From an uncultured Clostridia bacterium (GTDB lineage: Bacteria > Bacillota > Clostridia > Christensenellales > UBA1242): a DNA stretch of 39,576 bases. Positions 14,814-25,000 of the stretch are shown here, piece after piece. The notes below the pieces were generated by a model. The model searched no databases and had not been told where the DNA came from. It was given only the letters and a program-made list of their open reading frames with translations. Within the stretch, counting starts at the first letter, position 1, and each line of letters opens with the position of its first letter. Location of the stretch: the NCBI GenBank assembly GCA_944332315.1, contig CALVJT010000058.1, positions 1 to 39,576 on the forward strand, written 5' to 3'. The translations under genes and the position numbers were made by a program.

Positions 14814-16052
14814 ATGAAAAATTATGAACCAGTTAGAGGCACTCAGGACTATTTGCCTAGGCAGATGATGCAAAGAGATTTTATTGCAAGCACCATTGAA
14901 TCTGTCTACACACAAAATGGATTTTTGAAAATAAAAACACCCATTTTAGAGGATTTGGACCTTATGCTAGGCAGTGACGGCGGTGATAATGTCAAACTTA
15001 TGTTCAAAGTATTAAAGCGTGGGGAAAAGCTAGATTTATCTAAACCTAATCAAACTGTCAAAGATGTGGCGGACCTAGCACTGCGCTATGACCTTACTGT
15101 ACCGTTAGCGAGATTTTATGCAAACAACCAAAACTTTCTTACAATGCCATTTAAGGCAATACAAATAGACGAGGCCTTTAGAGCAGATAGGCCACAACGC
15201 GGAAGACTAAGGCAATTTACGCAGTGCGATATTGATATTTTAGGCGATAAATCTATTAATGCCGAAATAGAACTGCTTACCTGCGCAGGGCAAGCGCTAT
15301 TGAGCTTGGGATTTAGCAATTTCATTTTTAAGATAAACAACCGTAAAATTCTAAATCAAATTATTATGCAAAATGGTTTTGCAAAAAATCAGTGCGAAAA
15401 TATTTGTGTGATTTTAGATAAATATGACAAAATTGGCTACGAAGGCGTGCAGAGCGAAATGTTGCTAGAAAACTACAACCCTGCCAGCACCGTATCACTT
15501 ATTGAAACAATCATTGATATTAAAAACAATGGCTTTGATGCCTTGCTAAAATATGTTGATGAAAGTCAAGATGTTTTGGATGTAAAAAATATAATTCAAT
15601 CAGTAAATGAACTTAGCAATAATTTATATCAAATTTACTTTGATATTTCAATAATTCGCGGACAAGGGTACTACACCGATAGTGTTTTTGAAGTGTACCT
15701 TGATGGTTACGATGGTGCTTGCGGTGGCGGTGGCAGATATAATGATATGATAGGTAAAATAACTAAACAAAACTGTCCTGCTGTAGGTTTTTCGTTGGGA
15801 TTTGAAAGGCTGTATGCAATAATTTCAGAAAATGATGCATGCTTGAACAATAGAAACAAGGTAGCAGTTATTTATAAATACACCGATAATTTTGTTGATG
15901 TCAAACGATATGCCGATTCGCTTAAAAAAGAGTACGATGTAGCAATTATGGTGCGCGCCAACAATTTAGGGCACCAGTTGCAACTATTAAAAGAAAACTG
16001 TTTTTCTCATTTCGTAATTTTTGGCAATAATGAGTTAACCCAACTCGTTTAA
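14814..16052 (+). CDS. hisS: Histidyl-tRNA synthetase with shortened C-terminus
   Basis: This 412-aa class II synthetase attaches histidine to tRNA-His. It opens with PVRGTQDYLP. Motif 1 lies near GFLKIKTPILE (36-46), motif 2 at FRADRPQRGRLRQFTQ (122-137), the histidine-binding loop is RGQGYYT at 282-288, GGGGRYNDM lies at 304-312, and motif 3 GFSLGFERL at 325-333. The anticodon-binding domain (about 348-412) stops at GNNELTQLV, roughly 20-30 residues earlier than typical HisRS. The loop has GQG where the classic form has GLD. The regulatory paralogue HisZ is an alternative, but it normally lacks the anticodon domain, and no histidine-biosynthesis genes are nearby. It has its own promoter and an AAGGA site, and stands alone on the plus strand amid surface-protein genes. 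Confidence 0.85.
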   Translation: MKNYEPVRGTQDYLPRQMMQRDFIASTIESVYTQNGFLKIKTPILEDLDLMLGSDGGDNVKLMFKVLKRGEKLDLSKPNQTVKDVADLALRYDLTVPLARFYANNQNFLTMPFKAIQIDEAFRADRPQRGRLRQFTQCDIDILGDKSINAEIELLTCAGQALLSLGFSNFIFKINNRKILNQIIMQNGFAKNQCENICVILDKYDKIGYEGVQSEMLLENYNPASTVSLIETIIDIKNNGFDALLKYVDESQDVLDVKNIIQSVNELSNNLYQIYFDISIIRGQGYYTDSVFEVYLDGYDGACGGGGRYNDMIGKITKQNCPAVGFSLGFERLYAIISENDACLNNRNKVAVIYKYTDNFVDVKRYADSLKKEYDVAIMVRANNLGHQLQLLKENCFSHFVIFGNNELTQLV

Positions 16053-16230
16053 TTATTAAAATTTTTGGTTCTTTATTATTTATGGTGGTATAGTAAGTTA
16101 TAGATTTAGACTTTTGCTAAGCTCTTTCTGCTAAATATTTAACTACCCCGACAAATTTTATTGAACCAATTTTTTAAGGAATTTAACTTTAATTGCATTA
16201 TAAAATTAAAATTAATATGTTTAGAAACTC

Positions 16231-16269
16231 AAAAAACTTTGTGTTAAATATATTACACAAAGTTTTTTT
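16231..16269 (-). terminator. Intrinsic terminator of the BspA-like gene
   Basis: AAAAAACTTTGTGT pairs with ACACAAAGTTTTTT across a TAAATATATT loop, 20 bp after the stop codon. The run of T on the other strand could also end the convergent hisS transcript. Confidence 0.88.
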
Positions 16270-16288
16270 GATGTTTATAAAAATTATA

Positions 16289-18502
16289 TTATAGGGTCCC
16301 CCAACGGATTGTACCAATATTTCTATACCAATCCTCATCCCAACCAGCAGGAGCACTATTATAACTTAGATAGATTGTTGCGGACGGACAATCATTTATT
16401 GCCCTTAAATACATAGTATTGACAGTGCCATATATGTATACTTTTGTAAGTTTATCACAGCCATCTATTGCGTTTGTGAGCAACGCCCCTACAGAGCCTG
16501 TACAACTACTTATAGTCAAGGTTTCAAGATTTTCACACTGAGATATAGCGCCCGAAGCAATATTTAGTAGTTGTGAAGGTAAAGTCAATTCAATTGTCAT
16601 TCTATCCGCATAAAAGGCATTTTCTGCTATTGTCCCTACTTTTACATTAGAGATGCTTTCGGGCACAACTACATTTGTTTCCAAGCCAGTATAGCCTAAT
16701 AGTTCCATATAACTGCCCATTTGCTTATATACAAAACCATCCTCGGTACATCTAGCATTAAAGACAACATCCATTTCACCGTACAAAATGCCTTGGTCTA
16801 ACCTCTGCCAGTCGCTTGCCCATCCTGATGGCTTTTCGGATCTCTCAACAAAAATAGTCTTTGTGCGATAATCTACATCAAAGGCGCTTTCGCTAAATAC
16901 AGCAGAACCCATTATTTGTACAGAACTTGGGATAAATATGTGTTTGAGTTCTGGACAAGTTGCAAATGCCCTTTCTTTTATCTCTAATAGGTTACTATCT
17001 TGTGGAATTACTACTCTTTCCAGATTAGCACAATTTGTAAACGCATTTTTACCAATGACTGTTAAAGTTTTTGGAATAGATACAGTTTGAATTGTTTTAT
17101 CATTCATAAATGCTTTTTCGGCAATCTCTTTAACTGCAACGCCACCTATTCGATCTGGTATTACAACATTTTCGGTAGGCACGCTTACACCTTGTATTAC
17201 TATCTTTGAGCCATCGGCAGTGTAAATTAGGTTATTGTACACACTGCCACCGCTGACAATTTCGCCTATTACTGCTTTAGTATTTGAACCCATAACATCT
17301 TTTTTTAATTCCTTTGATACACTTTTTAGCACCTTATAATCGGCATAACTAGGCACATACAAAGTGCCGTGCAGAGCTTTGTTGTGTAGGTACTTTATAC
17401 TACTAGGCACATAAACTTCATTTAATGTATCGTAAAAGGCATAGGCTCCAATGTACTCTACTTGTGATGGAAGTTGAATGCCATCGAACGAACACCCCTT
17501 AAAGGCACCAGGGCAAATTTCTTTTAATTGTGAGCCTTCCTCAAATGAAACATTTGTTAGTCCGCGACATAAATGGAATGCTTCAGCACCTATTTTAACT
17601 ACATTTTTAGGTATGACAATATTGTTGATTTTTTCATTTATAAGAAATGCTGTATTGCCAATATATTTTAGTTGCGAATCACCATCAAAGTTGATGCTAG
17701 CAAGATTATCGCAATATGCAAATGCGCCATTGCCAAGCGCTACAACACTTTCGGGTATGTGAATAAGCGTCAAATTTTCACAGCGCGAAAACCCCGTAAC
17801 TGTCAGTGCGCCCTCGGGCAATTTAACAGACGATAGATTAGTACAACTAACAAATCCATTTATATTTTTGATTTTTGTGTTAGATAAATCTATGCTTTCA
17901 AGTTTTTCGCAGTTATTAAATGCACCACTGACATATTCTAGGTTGGTTGCCCTAGACATATCCACAGTTGTCAATTTGGCGTTGTCTGCAAATGCGTATG
18001 TATATATTTTTTTGATACCACTAGGCATTGTTACATTTGTTAAACTCAGGCAATTCCTAAACGCATTTTCGCCAATGTACTCTACACTATTTGGAAGTGT
18101 TAAAGATGTGAGGTATCTATTATCCCTAAAACCTGTAACATATTTTAGATTTTTTGGAAATTGTATTGACCTGATATCATCAGGCACTTTATAAATGCCC
18201 CAAATATCGTCATATGTGCTTGACGATAAATCGAGGTTAGTTTCTCCGCCAACATAATCTACAATTACCTTACCGTATTGAGTAGTACCTATCCTTACGC
18301 CATCACTATTGTTTGTAATGTTGGTTGCATCAACAACATAATTATCATTTTCGCTAACATACAAGTCCTCTTGTTCTATATTAGATTTATAGCCATCTCC
18401 GTATGTGCCATATGACTTTGCCCCCAAATTGCAAGAAGCCAAAGCCCAACCGCATATACACAAAACAGCAATAACAATAACTCCTGTCACAAAATTATTC
18501 AT
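16289..18502 (-). CDS. BspA-like leucine-rich repeat surface lipoprotein
   Basis: This is a 737-aa exported protein. Residues 1-23 are a signal peptide ending in lipobox LASC, so Cys24 would be lipidated and would anchor the mature N-terminus. From about residue 105 it is made of LRR_5 (Treponema/BspA type) repeats, with the pattern LTSLTLPNSVEYIGENAFRNC repeated with variations. The repeats fall in three blocks, roughly 105-390, 425-550 and 600-720, each restarted by a beta strand pair such as VVIPDRIGGVAVKEIAEKAF. There is no C-terminal anchor. BspA proteins bind host matrix or other bacteria in oral and gut species; that role here is inference. It is monocistronic, with its own promoter, TAGGAG site and terminator. 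Confidence 0.9.
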   Translation of the reverse strand: MNNFVTGVIVIAVLCICGWALASCNLGAKSYGTYGDGYKSNIEQEDLYVSENDNYVVDATNITNNSDGVRIGTTQYGKVIVDYVGGETNLDLSSSTYDDIWGIYKVPDDIRSIQFPKNLKYVTGFRDNRYLTSLTLPNSVEYIGENAFRNCLSLTNVTMPSGIKKIYTYAFADNAKLTTVDMSRATNLEYVSGAFNNCEKLESIDLSNTKIKNINGFVSCTNLSSVKLPEGALTVTGFSRCENLTLIHIPESVVALGNGAFAYCDNLASINFDGDSQLKYIGNTAFLINEKINNIVIPKNVVKIGAEAFHLCRGLTNVSFEEGSQLKEICPGAFKGCSFDGIQLPSQVEYIGAYAFYDTLNEVYVPSSIKYLHNKALHGTLYVPSYADYKVLKSVSKELKKDVMGSNTKAVIGEIVSGGSVYNNLIYTADGSKIVIQGVSVPTENVVIPDRIGGVAVKEIAEKAFMNDKTIQTVSIPKTLTVIGKNAFTNCANLERVVIPQDSNLLEIKERAFATCPELKHIFIPSSVQIMGSAVFSESAFDVDYRTKTIFVERSEKPSGWASDWQRLDQGILYGEMDVVFNARCTEDGFVYKQMGSYMELLGYTGLETNVVVPESISNVKVGTIAENAFYADRMTIELTLPSQLLNIASGAISQCENLETLTISSCTGSVGALLTNAIDGCDKLTKVYIYGTVNTMYLRAINDCPSATIYLSYNSAPAGWDEDWYRNIGTIRWGTL

Positions 18503-18540
18503 AACTCAACTCCTATATAAATTAGTTTTCTATCGAATAT

Positions 18541-18569
18541 ATGATAGCACATTTTATACTAAAAGTCAA
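18541..18569 (-). promoter_or_regulatory. Promoter of the BspA-like gene
   Basis: Leftward -35 TTGACT (18564-18569), 17 bp, -10 TATCAT (18541-18546). The leader is about 35 bases. Confidence 0.75.
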
Positions 18570-18639
18570 TGTAAAAATTGCAAAAATATATAGCAAATAT
18601 TATATAATAATTTTAGCTTTACTACTTTGTATCAATATT

Positions 18640-18655
18640 CTATCAAACTTGATAG
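18640..18655. promoter_or_regulatory. Operator-like palindrome upstream of the BspA-like promoter
   Basis: CTATCAA-AC-TTGATAG is a 7+2+7 inverted repeat 70 bp upstream of the -35 box. It shares ATCAAAC with the palindrome at the SDR promoter (3154-3168). Confidence 0.35.
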
Positions 18656-18724
18656 TTTAAACAATAAAATACCGCAAATTAAACACTGAATAAAAATATA
18701 ATCTTTTAAGATATATTATAAAAA

Positions 18725-18815
18725 GCTTCTATGCAAATTGTTGGGGGGAAATATCGTATTTAATAGACAAAATCTAATTAAATTACATCAATACCCCAAT
18801 ATTGATTATAGAATC
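18725..18815 (+). mobile_element. MITE-like 91-bp element, copy 2
   Basis: Same orientation and sequence as copy 1, with one extra G in the G-run and GCTTCTAT instead of GATTCTAT at its left end. It is flanked by a perfect 8-bp direct repeat, TATAAAAA (18717-18724 and 18816-18823), the mark of a transposition event. It lies 13 bp beyond the terminator of the giant gene and encodes nothing. Confidence 0.85.
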
Positions 18816-18828
18816 TATAAAAATAAAC

Positions 18829-18860
18829 AAAAACCTTTGTGCGTTCACACAAAGGTTTTT
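18829..18860 (-). terminator. Intrinsic terminator of the giant surface-protein gene
   Basis: AAAAACCTTTGTG pairs with CACAAAGGTTTTT around the loop CGTTCA, with T-tracts on both strands. It lies 157 bp after the stop codon at 19017. The intervening stretch to 19016 shows nothing else. Confidence 0.88.
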
Positions 18861-19016
18861 CGTAAAATTTCAAGAAAATTCCTTAACAGGGATAAAAGGT
18901 ATTTAAATTTTTGTGTTTAATTATCAAATACTTTTACATATATGCCACACATTCTACTATGTTGTAGTTTATGCTTATTAAATTAGTTTAAGTTCTAGTT
19001 TTTATAATCTTAGAAA

Positions 19017-22000
19017 TTATCCTACATTATAGTTTGTATTAGTATACCCCGTTGCAGAGGAACCTTCTTGTTTTACAAAGATATTATCTATTAAGCTACT
19101 ATTGCTACATGTGTATGAGCAATTTTTAATTGTAGCAATTTCGATAGTAGAATTCTCAGCTATGAAGCCAGCAATAATACCCGCATAACTCGTTGCACTA
19201 CCACCAGTGTATTCAACTGCACCCCCATTGTATGTAACACTACAATTTTGGATAGTTCCACTTGCTAAATAGGCAACCACACCTCCAACATATCTTGAAG
19301 CAGTTATCCCGTTTATAACCAAATTGAGATTACTTATAGTGTACGACGGATCACTAGCCTGCATTAATGAGAAGAATCCTGCATACGAACTTGATTGGTC
19401 ATCGCCTCTAAATTGATCATTTAGATTTGATATGTTTATAGTAATTCCACTAAAATCTATATTCCACTTATAAAGTGTAGGCAATGCAGTCCAACTACTA
19501 TAACTTATGGTGCGATAATCGTACTCATTAATGTTACTATTTCGTCCTGTCAAAACGTTTTTATACAACTTAAATGTCGCGGAACTATAGTTATATTGTT
19601 GATTTTGCCATACATTACTCATAAAATCGCTATAAGTATCAAAATCAGTTTCGCCTTCGGTAGGTGCATCTACTACATATCTACCCAAGAAGTAGTTGAT
19701 TAAGATATTAAATTGCAATCGTGATTCTATGTACATGGTAGGTGTAATTGAATCTACATCATCTACATTAAAATATTGATCTTCAAAGAATGAGTATTCC
19801 TCTAGCAAGAACTTACTACTATTTAAATTCATTAGCCTTGGATAGTTATCATCTAGCCCTGCTTCAGTTAATCGAGGGTTCGTATACGAATTGTTACTTA
19901 CGTTGAGTTGAGTAGGACTCATCCCCCAAGTTTCGATGAAATCAAATGAGGAATAGAAATCTCTTTTCAGTCCGTTATTATTCCAAATATCAAGACTTAC
20001 ACTACTATTACCAACATAGTGATAGTTTCGCAAACTGCTTGATGCCGTTCCTTCACCCAACAACTTATCGTTTAGAGCCAAAGCAAGAACATTGTTTGCT
20101 GGATTTTCCAAGCGCCCTGCTATTTGTCCACTAATTCCTGTGCTTGTGACATTACCTCTGTTTACAACATCGTAGATAGCATAGGTATCCTCTGTTTCAG
20201 TTTCGGCATTCGAGTATCCTACTATACCACCACCAAAACCGCTTTGTGCAGAAACTTGCATTTCGTTTGAACATTCGCAAATAGTAGCAAAGCCTGTTTG
20301 TTGTCCTACAATACCACCGATATTATTTTCCCCCTCAATCAAGAACACTCTATTAATTACATTATCGGAACTTACATACTCTGTTGTTACAGATTCGCAA
20401 GCCTCTACATATCCGTTTTCTAGGTATCCTATAATACCACCTACATTTGTTGTACCAGAAACATTTGCTCCTACACTACAACCTATTGTCCTAGAACCTG
20501 TTGTAGCATATCCTGTAATTCCGCCAACGTTTTCGTTGCCCTCAACACGAGAGCCAGATGAACTTGTAGTTGTATCAGAGGAATAAACTTTAACATTATC
20601 AATAGTCCCTCGATTTAAGCCCGCAACTATACCTACATTGTTTTGGCCTACCGACGTACAATCAATAAAAGTCAAATCAATAACTTGTGCACCAGAAGGA
20701 AGTGTTGGGAAAAATCCAACATTATCACCATCTGTATCACTTAAATTATTGTTTCTGATAACTTTATCGTTGCCATCAAGGCTACCATAGAATGGATAAT
20801 CTACTGTACCTATTGTAATGCCTTGTTGCCCACTTAAATCTAAATCGTTCATTAATATGAACCATAATCCAGAATAGTTGTTGCCAAATCTAAGTTGTCT
20901 ATTCAATGTTTCTATGTCATCTACAGTGTAAATTCTATATGGATCATCTGCGGTCCCCGAACCTAAGAATCCAGTACTTGGAATTGTGGTAGGTTGTGCT
21001 TGTATAGTATCTTCTGATACGGCAGGGAGTTCTACCGTACCATTTGCTTGTGTCTTTAAGCCCGTAAAGGCTAAACCAAACACTACATTGTTAAACACAT
21101 GTTCGCGTATGTACTTAAAGTATTCAATATCGGAACTAAAGTACTCTAGCCACTTGTTTGCATGGGTAGCATAGCAGTTGTTGCTACGATATCCTAAAAT
21201 ACTAAATTCTGTATCTCTACACTCGCAAGTTGAACAGCAGCCCAAATCGTCACATTCGCATTCATCCCCACCTGGACAATCGCAAAGCATATTAGAATTA
21301 TACCAATTAGAATCATTAACTGGGACATTCAATTCAAAGTTATTAATTAGCACTTCTGTATCTGCAAATTTACCATCTTTAGATACAAATTCCATTTGTA
21401 CAGTTGCCCTAGCGTATGTGACATCGCTAACATAAATATCCGTTGAAACTATGCAATTCACATCACTCATCGTAACTTCAGAAAGCGTGTACTTGTTATT
21501 TAAGAATAGTGCATATGCTTCTCTATAGTTATCGTCCACAACAATTTGAGTTACCTCAACTGGTGTTGTAGTTGTAGTTCCGTCATCCTGCTCTTGTTCT
21601 TGCTGAATTGTTGTAGTTTGAGAATTCATTACAAAACAATCAGACGATATAGAACCAGTGTTTACGTTAGCTAATGAATACCTTGCATAACTACTTTCAA
21701 TACTACCTGCATTATTATAGACAAGTCCTGCACCTATTGTAGAATCATCAAGAGGTGTCCTTTCAGTAGTAGTGCCTTGTGCTTTCATATTTTCAATATC
21801 TATAACTTGCGCTAAACTGTAGGTATTGGTAATTTCTCCGCTTGCAGTATTATACCCTACTAGACCTGATATGTAGTGGTTACCGTTGTGGGTTTGATCT
21901 TGGAACCAATAGAACTGAACTTGTGTTTTATTATCTACATAAGCTTGGTCTATTGTGCCTTCATTTACGCCAACCAATCCACCAACATAAACATCCGAGA

Positions 22001-25000
22001 ATGTAAAGGTAATATTACTATTGATTGTACTTAACAAACCAGTTGAAAATCTTACTATACCATTGCGTGTTCCATCTACAGAACCTTCTTGTGCTCTTGT
22101 AAAAGCACATTTTTGGATTGTTCCTATATTGTGTCCTACAAGTCCGCCTGCATAGTAGTTGATTTCTGCTTGACAAACTATACCACTCGTTTTACCTGAT
22201 AATGAATCGGCTTCATCCGAAGTAAGTAATACTGCCATAGATGAGTTTGCATATTGTAAATCTCCTGCATTATACCCAACAATACCACCAAAGTTTGCTG
22301 TAGGCCCACTCATTGCCCCAGTTGCAGATACTGACCATACATAGCCAAAATTTGCACCAACTATGCCACCAACGCAATATTCACCAGATATATTATCAAC
22401 ATCAGCTATTTGCACTACAGCATCTTTTATAATGCCATTACCTTCACTTGAACTATAGTTAAGGCCTACTATACCACCAACAAAGGTTATACCCTCGACA
22501 CTATTGTAATTTCGTATACCAAGCCTTGAAGTTTTTGAAACATCTATTTGTTCTAAATAAACATTGTTGCCATAGATATTCCCCGCATTGTTTATGCCCA
22601 CAATTCCGCCAACAAAACTGTTGCCTCGAATAGCTGATTCATTTATATTTGGACTTGTATCCGCAGAATCTACACCACTTGAAGTAGCATTGCGTATTTG
22701 CCCACCGTTTAGATATCCAACAAGACCACCATAGAAGTAACCTGCCCAGTTGGTGCTTGTAGAAAGTTCTACCCCATCTAATACTAAAGCCGATTGCTCA
22801 AAGGTTGTTCTTATACCACTTGCCAATTCTATTTGTGCTTTTGTACTACTAGTGATTAATTGATTATATGATACAACTATTTCGGTCTGCGTATTAGTTG
22901 ATGAATTTTCGGAATTTATAATTTGTGCACCAGAATATCCTACCAACCCCCCTACTGCATAACCAGAAGCGCATACATTGCCCGCGTTACGAGTAGAATT
23001 TATGTTAAGGTTATCGGTATACCCAACTAATCCTGCAACAAAATTTCGACCTTGTATGTTTCCATAGTTATAATGATATAGGTTTTGTGTTGCGCCATCA
23101 ACAACAACACTTTCGTAGCCATTGATTGTTGGCGAGCGCACACCTGTAGCATAACCAAAATATCCACCTACAAAATCTCGCCCCGAGATATTATAGTTAT
23201 TATCAAGATATGAAGCATTGCTACCTGTAATAGTTGCTGAACCTGCAATTCCGCCTACAAGATCTAGACCTATAATTTTAGATTGTGAAACTGATGTAGT
23301 ATCCCCTTCTGCCTTAACATTGGTAAGTTCTGCTTGAACTGTGCCAAACAATGCACCTACATAACTTACATTAGGGACATTAATATTCAATATACCACTT
23401 ACAGTTACTGAATCTATCAAGCCACTTGTAACGCTACCAGCTACTACACCAAAGTTTTGGCTAAATGTATCATCTCCAGTATTTGTTGGATATTCTACAA
23501 GTTTTGCATTTCTGAATTCAAGATTAAATAGTCTACCTTCTGCTGAATTATAATTACCTATAAAACCAACTTCTAACATACCTTCTGCATATAAGTTAGT
23601 AATTAATGCTTTTTCATTTTCCGCTTCACTAGACGAAACAAGACTACTTTCAAACATGGATAAACTATTCCATATTTTACCGCATAAATCAAATACAGAG
23701 TTATGATTTAATTCAATTACATCTAAGCTTAACTTATCTCCATCATTAATAAGCTTTGCAAATTTTGCAAGTTGATAGGAATCGTTTATTCGCAAGCGCA
23801 TCTCTGTGCTTTCGGTAGGTACCTCATTCCCATCATCATCCACTACAATTTCTGTAAAGGTTGCCTCAACTTCGCTTAGGTAGATACCGCGGACATCAGT
23901 TTCATCCCAGTACTCTACAAAGGAACGTAGTTGAGAGGCATTTGCATCATCTGTCAAACTCAAATTCATCCACTTAGCATCGTCTGTTATTACTTTACGC
24001 GTGTTTGAATTTATATCTAAAAATGACGCACCCGAGTTAGTATTCTCAGATAAACTTAAACTATTACTTGTAGTTTTAAGGTCAACTGTCGAAACAACTG
24101 CACTAGAACCCAATGTACTAAATACAAAATTTGCATCTCCGTTGTATTCTGCGGTACCACTAATTGCCACATTTTCAATTCTGGTGCCCGTTGCTTGACT
24201 ACCTACACCAACATTGTTGATTAGCACTGTATCCAAGCCGTAGATAGAGTTGAATTGTCCATTAAACTGACCTGTATAGTTTTGAACTGTGGTCAAAATT
24301 TCCGAATCCAAATATAAATCATTAGTTAAAGTTACATTTAAGTTATTGTTGAGTAAATACATCAAACTTTCAGTATTACCCGCAGCATAATAAATTGTAT
24401 CTTCACCCTGCCCATTTATTGCAGTTATTTGGGTGTAAGGTACACCTTCGGCAAGTAGCGGAGCAAATTCATATCCATAGTTTCTAGTTAAATCCGAATC
24501 CTCAGTAATGATTTGTACATTTTCATTTTCGATAATGTTCGAATTTACACCACTGCTTGATGTAATTTCTTGCCCTACTCTGGTAGTCACTCGCGATGCC
24601 TCACCATACTCGCGTTCTATAAGGTCTACTTTAGCATACCAATCTCTGATAGTCGAATCTTGTGCATATCCTGCAAGTGAACCATAGTTAAGCGTATCGG
24701 CGTATACAGAATCTTCGATAAAGTTAAATTGTGATATTGTAAATACACTTAAAAGTGATGCACCATTATCTATTTTACCAACAAGTCCACCAGCATTAAT
24801 GGTGTTTAGAGCAGTAGTATTTTCGCCTGCTATATTTTTATAATCGATGTAGTCAAATGATGCAACACGCGCGTAATTGGCGCTGTTAATAATTTTACCC
24901 CCATTAGCATATCCAACCAAACCTCCAATATTTAGGGTTTGATTGCGTGAGTTGGTTTGTGTGATGCCTTCTGTAGTAGTTGTATATTGTGCACCTTTTA

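Noticed and set aside
14814..16052. HisZ regulatory subunit of ATP phosphoribosyltransferase
   Set aside because: Most of the anticodon-binding domain and intact class II motifs are present, and no histidine-biosynthesis genes are nearby.
18738..18920. 60-codon plus-strand frame across MITE copy 2
   Set aside because: It runs through the repeat and the terminator hairpin, has no ribosome binding site and matches nothing recognisable.
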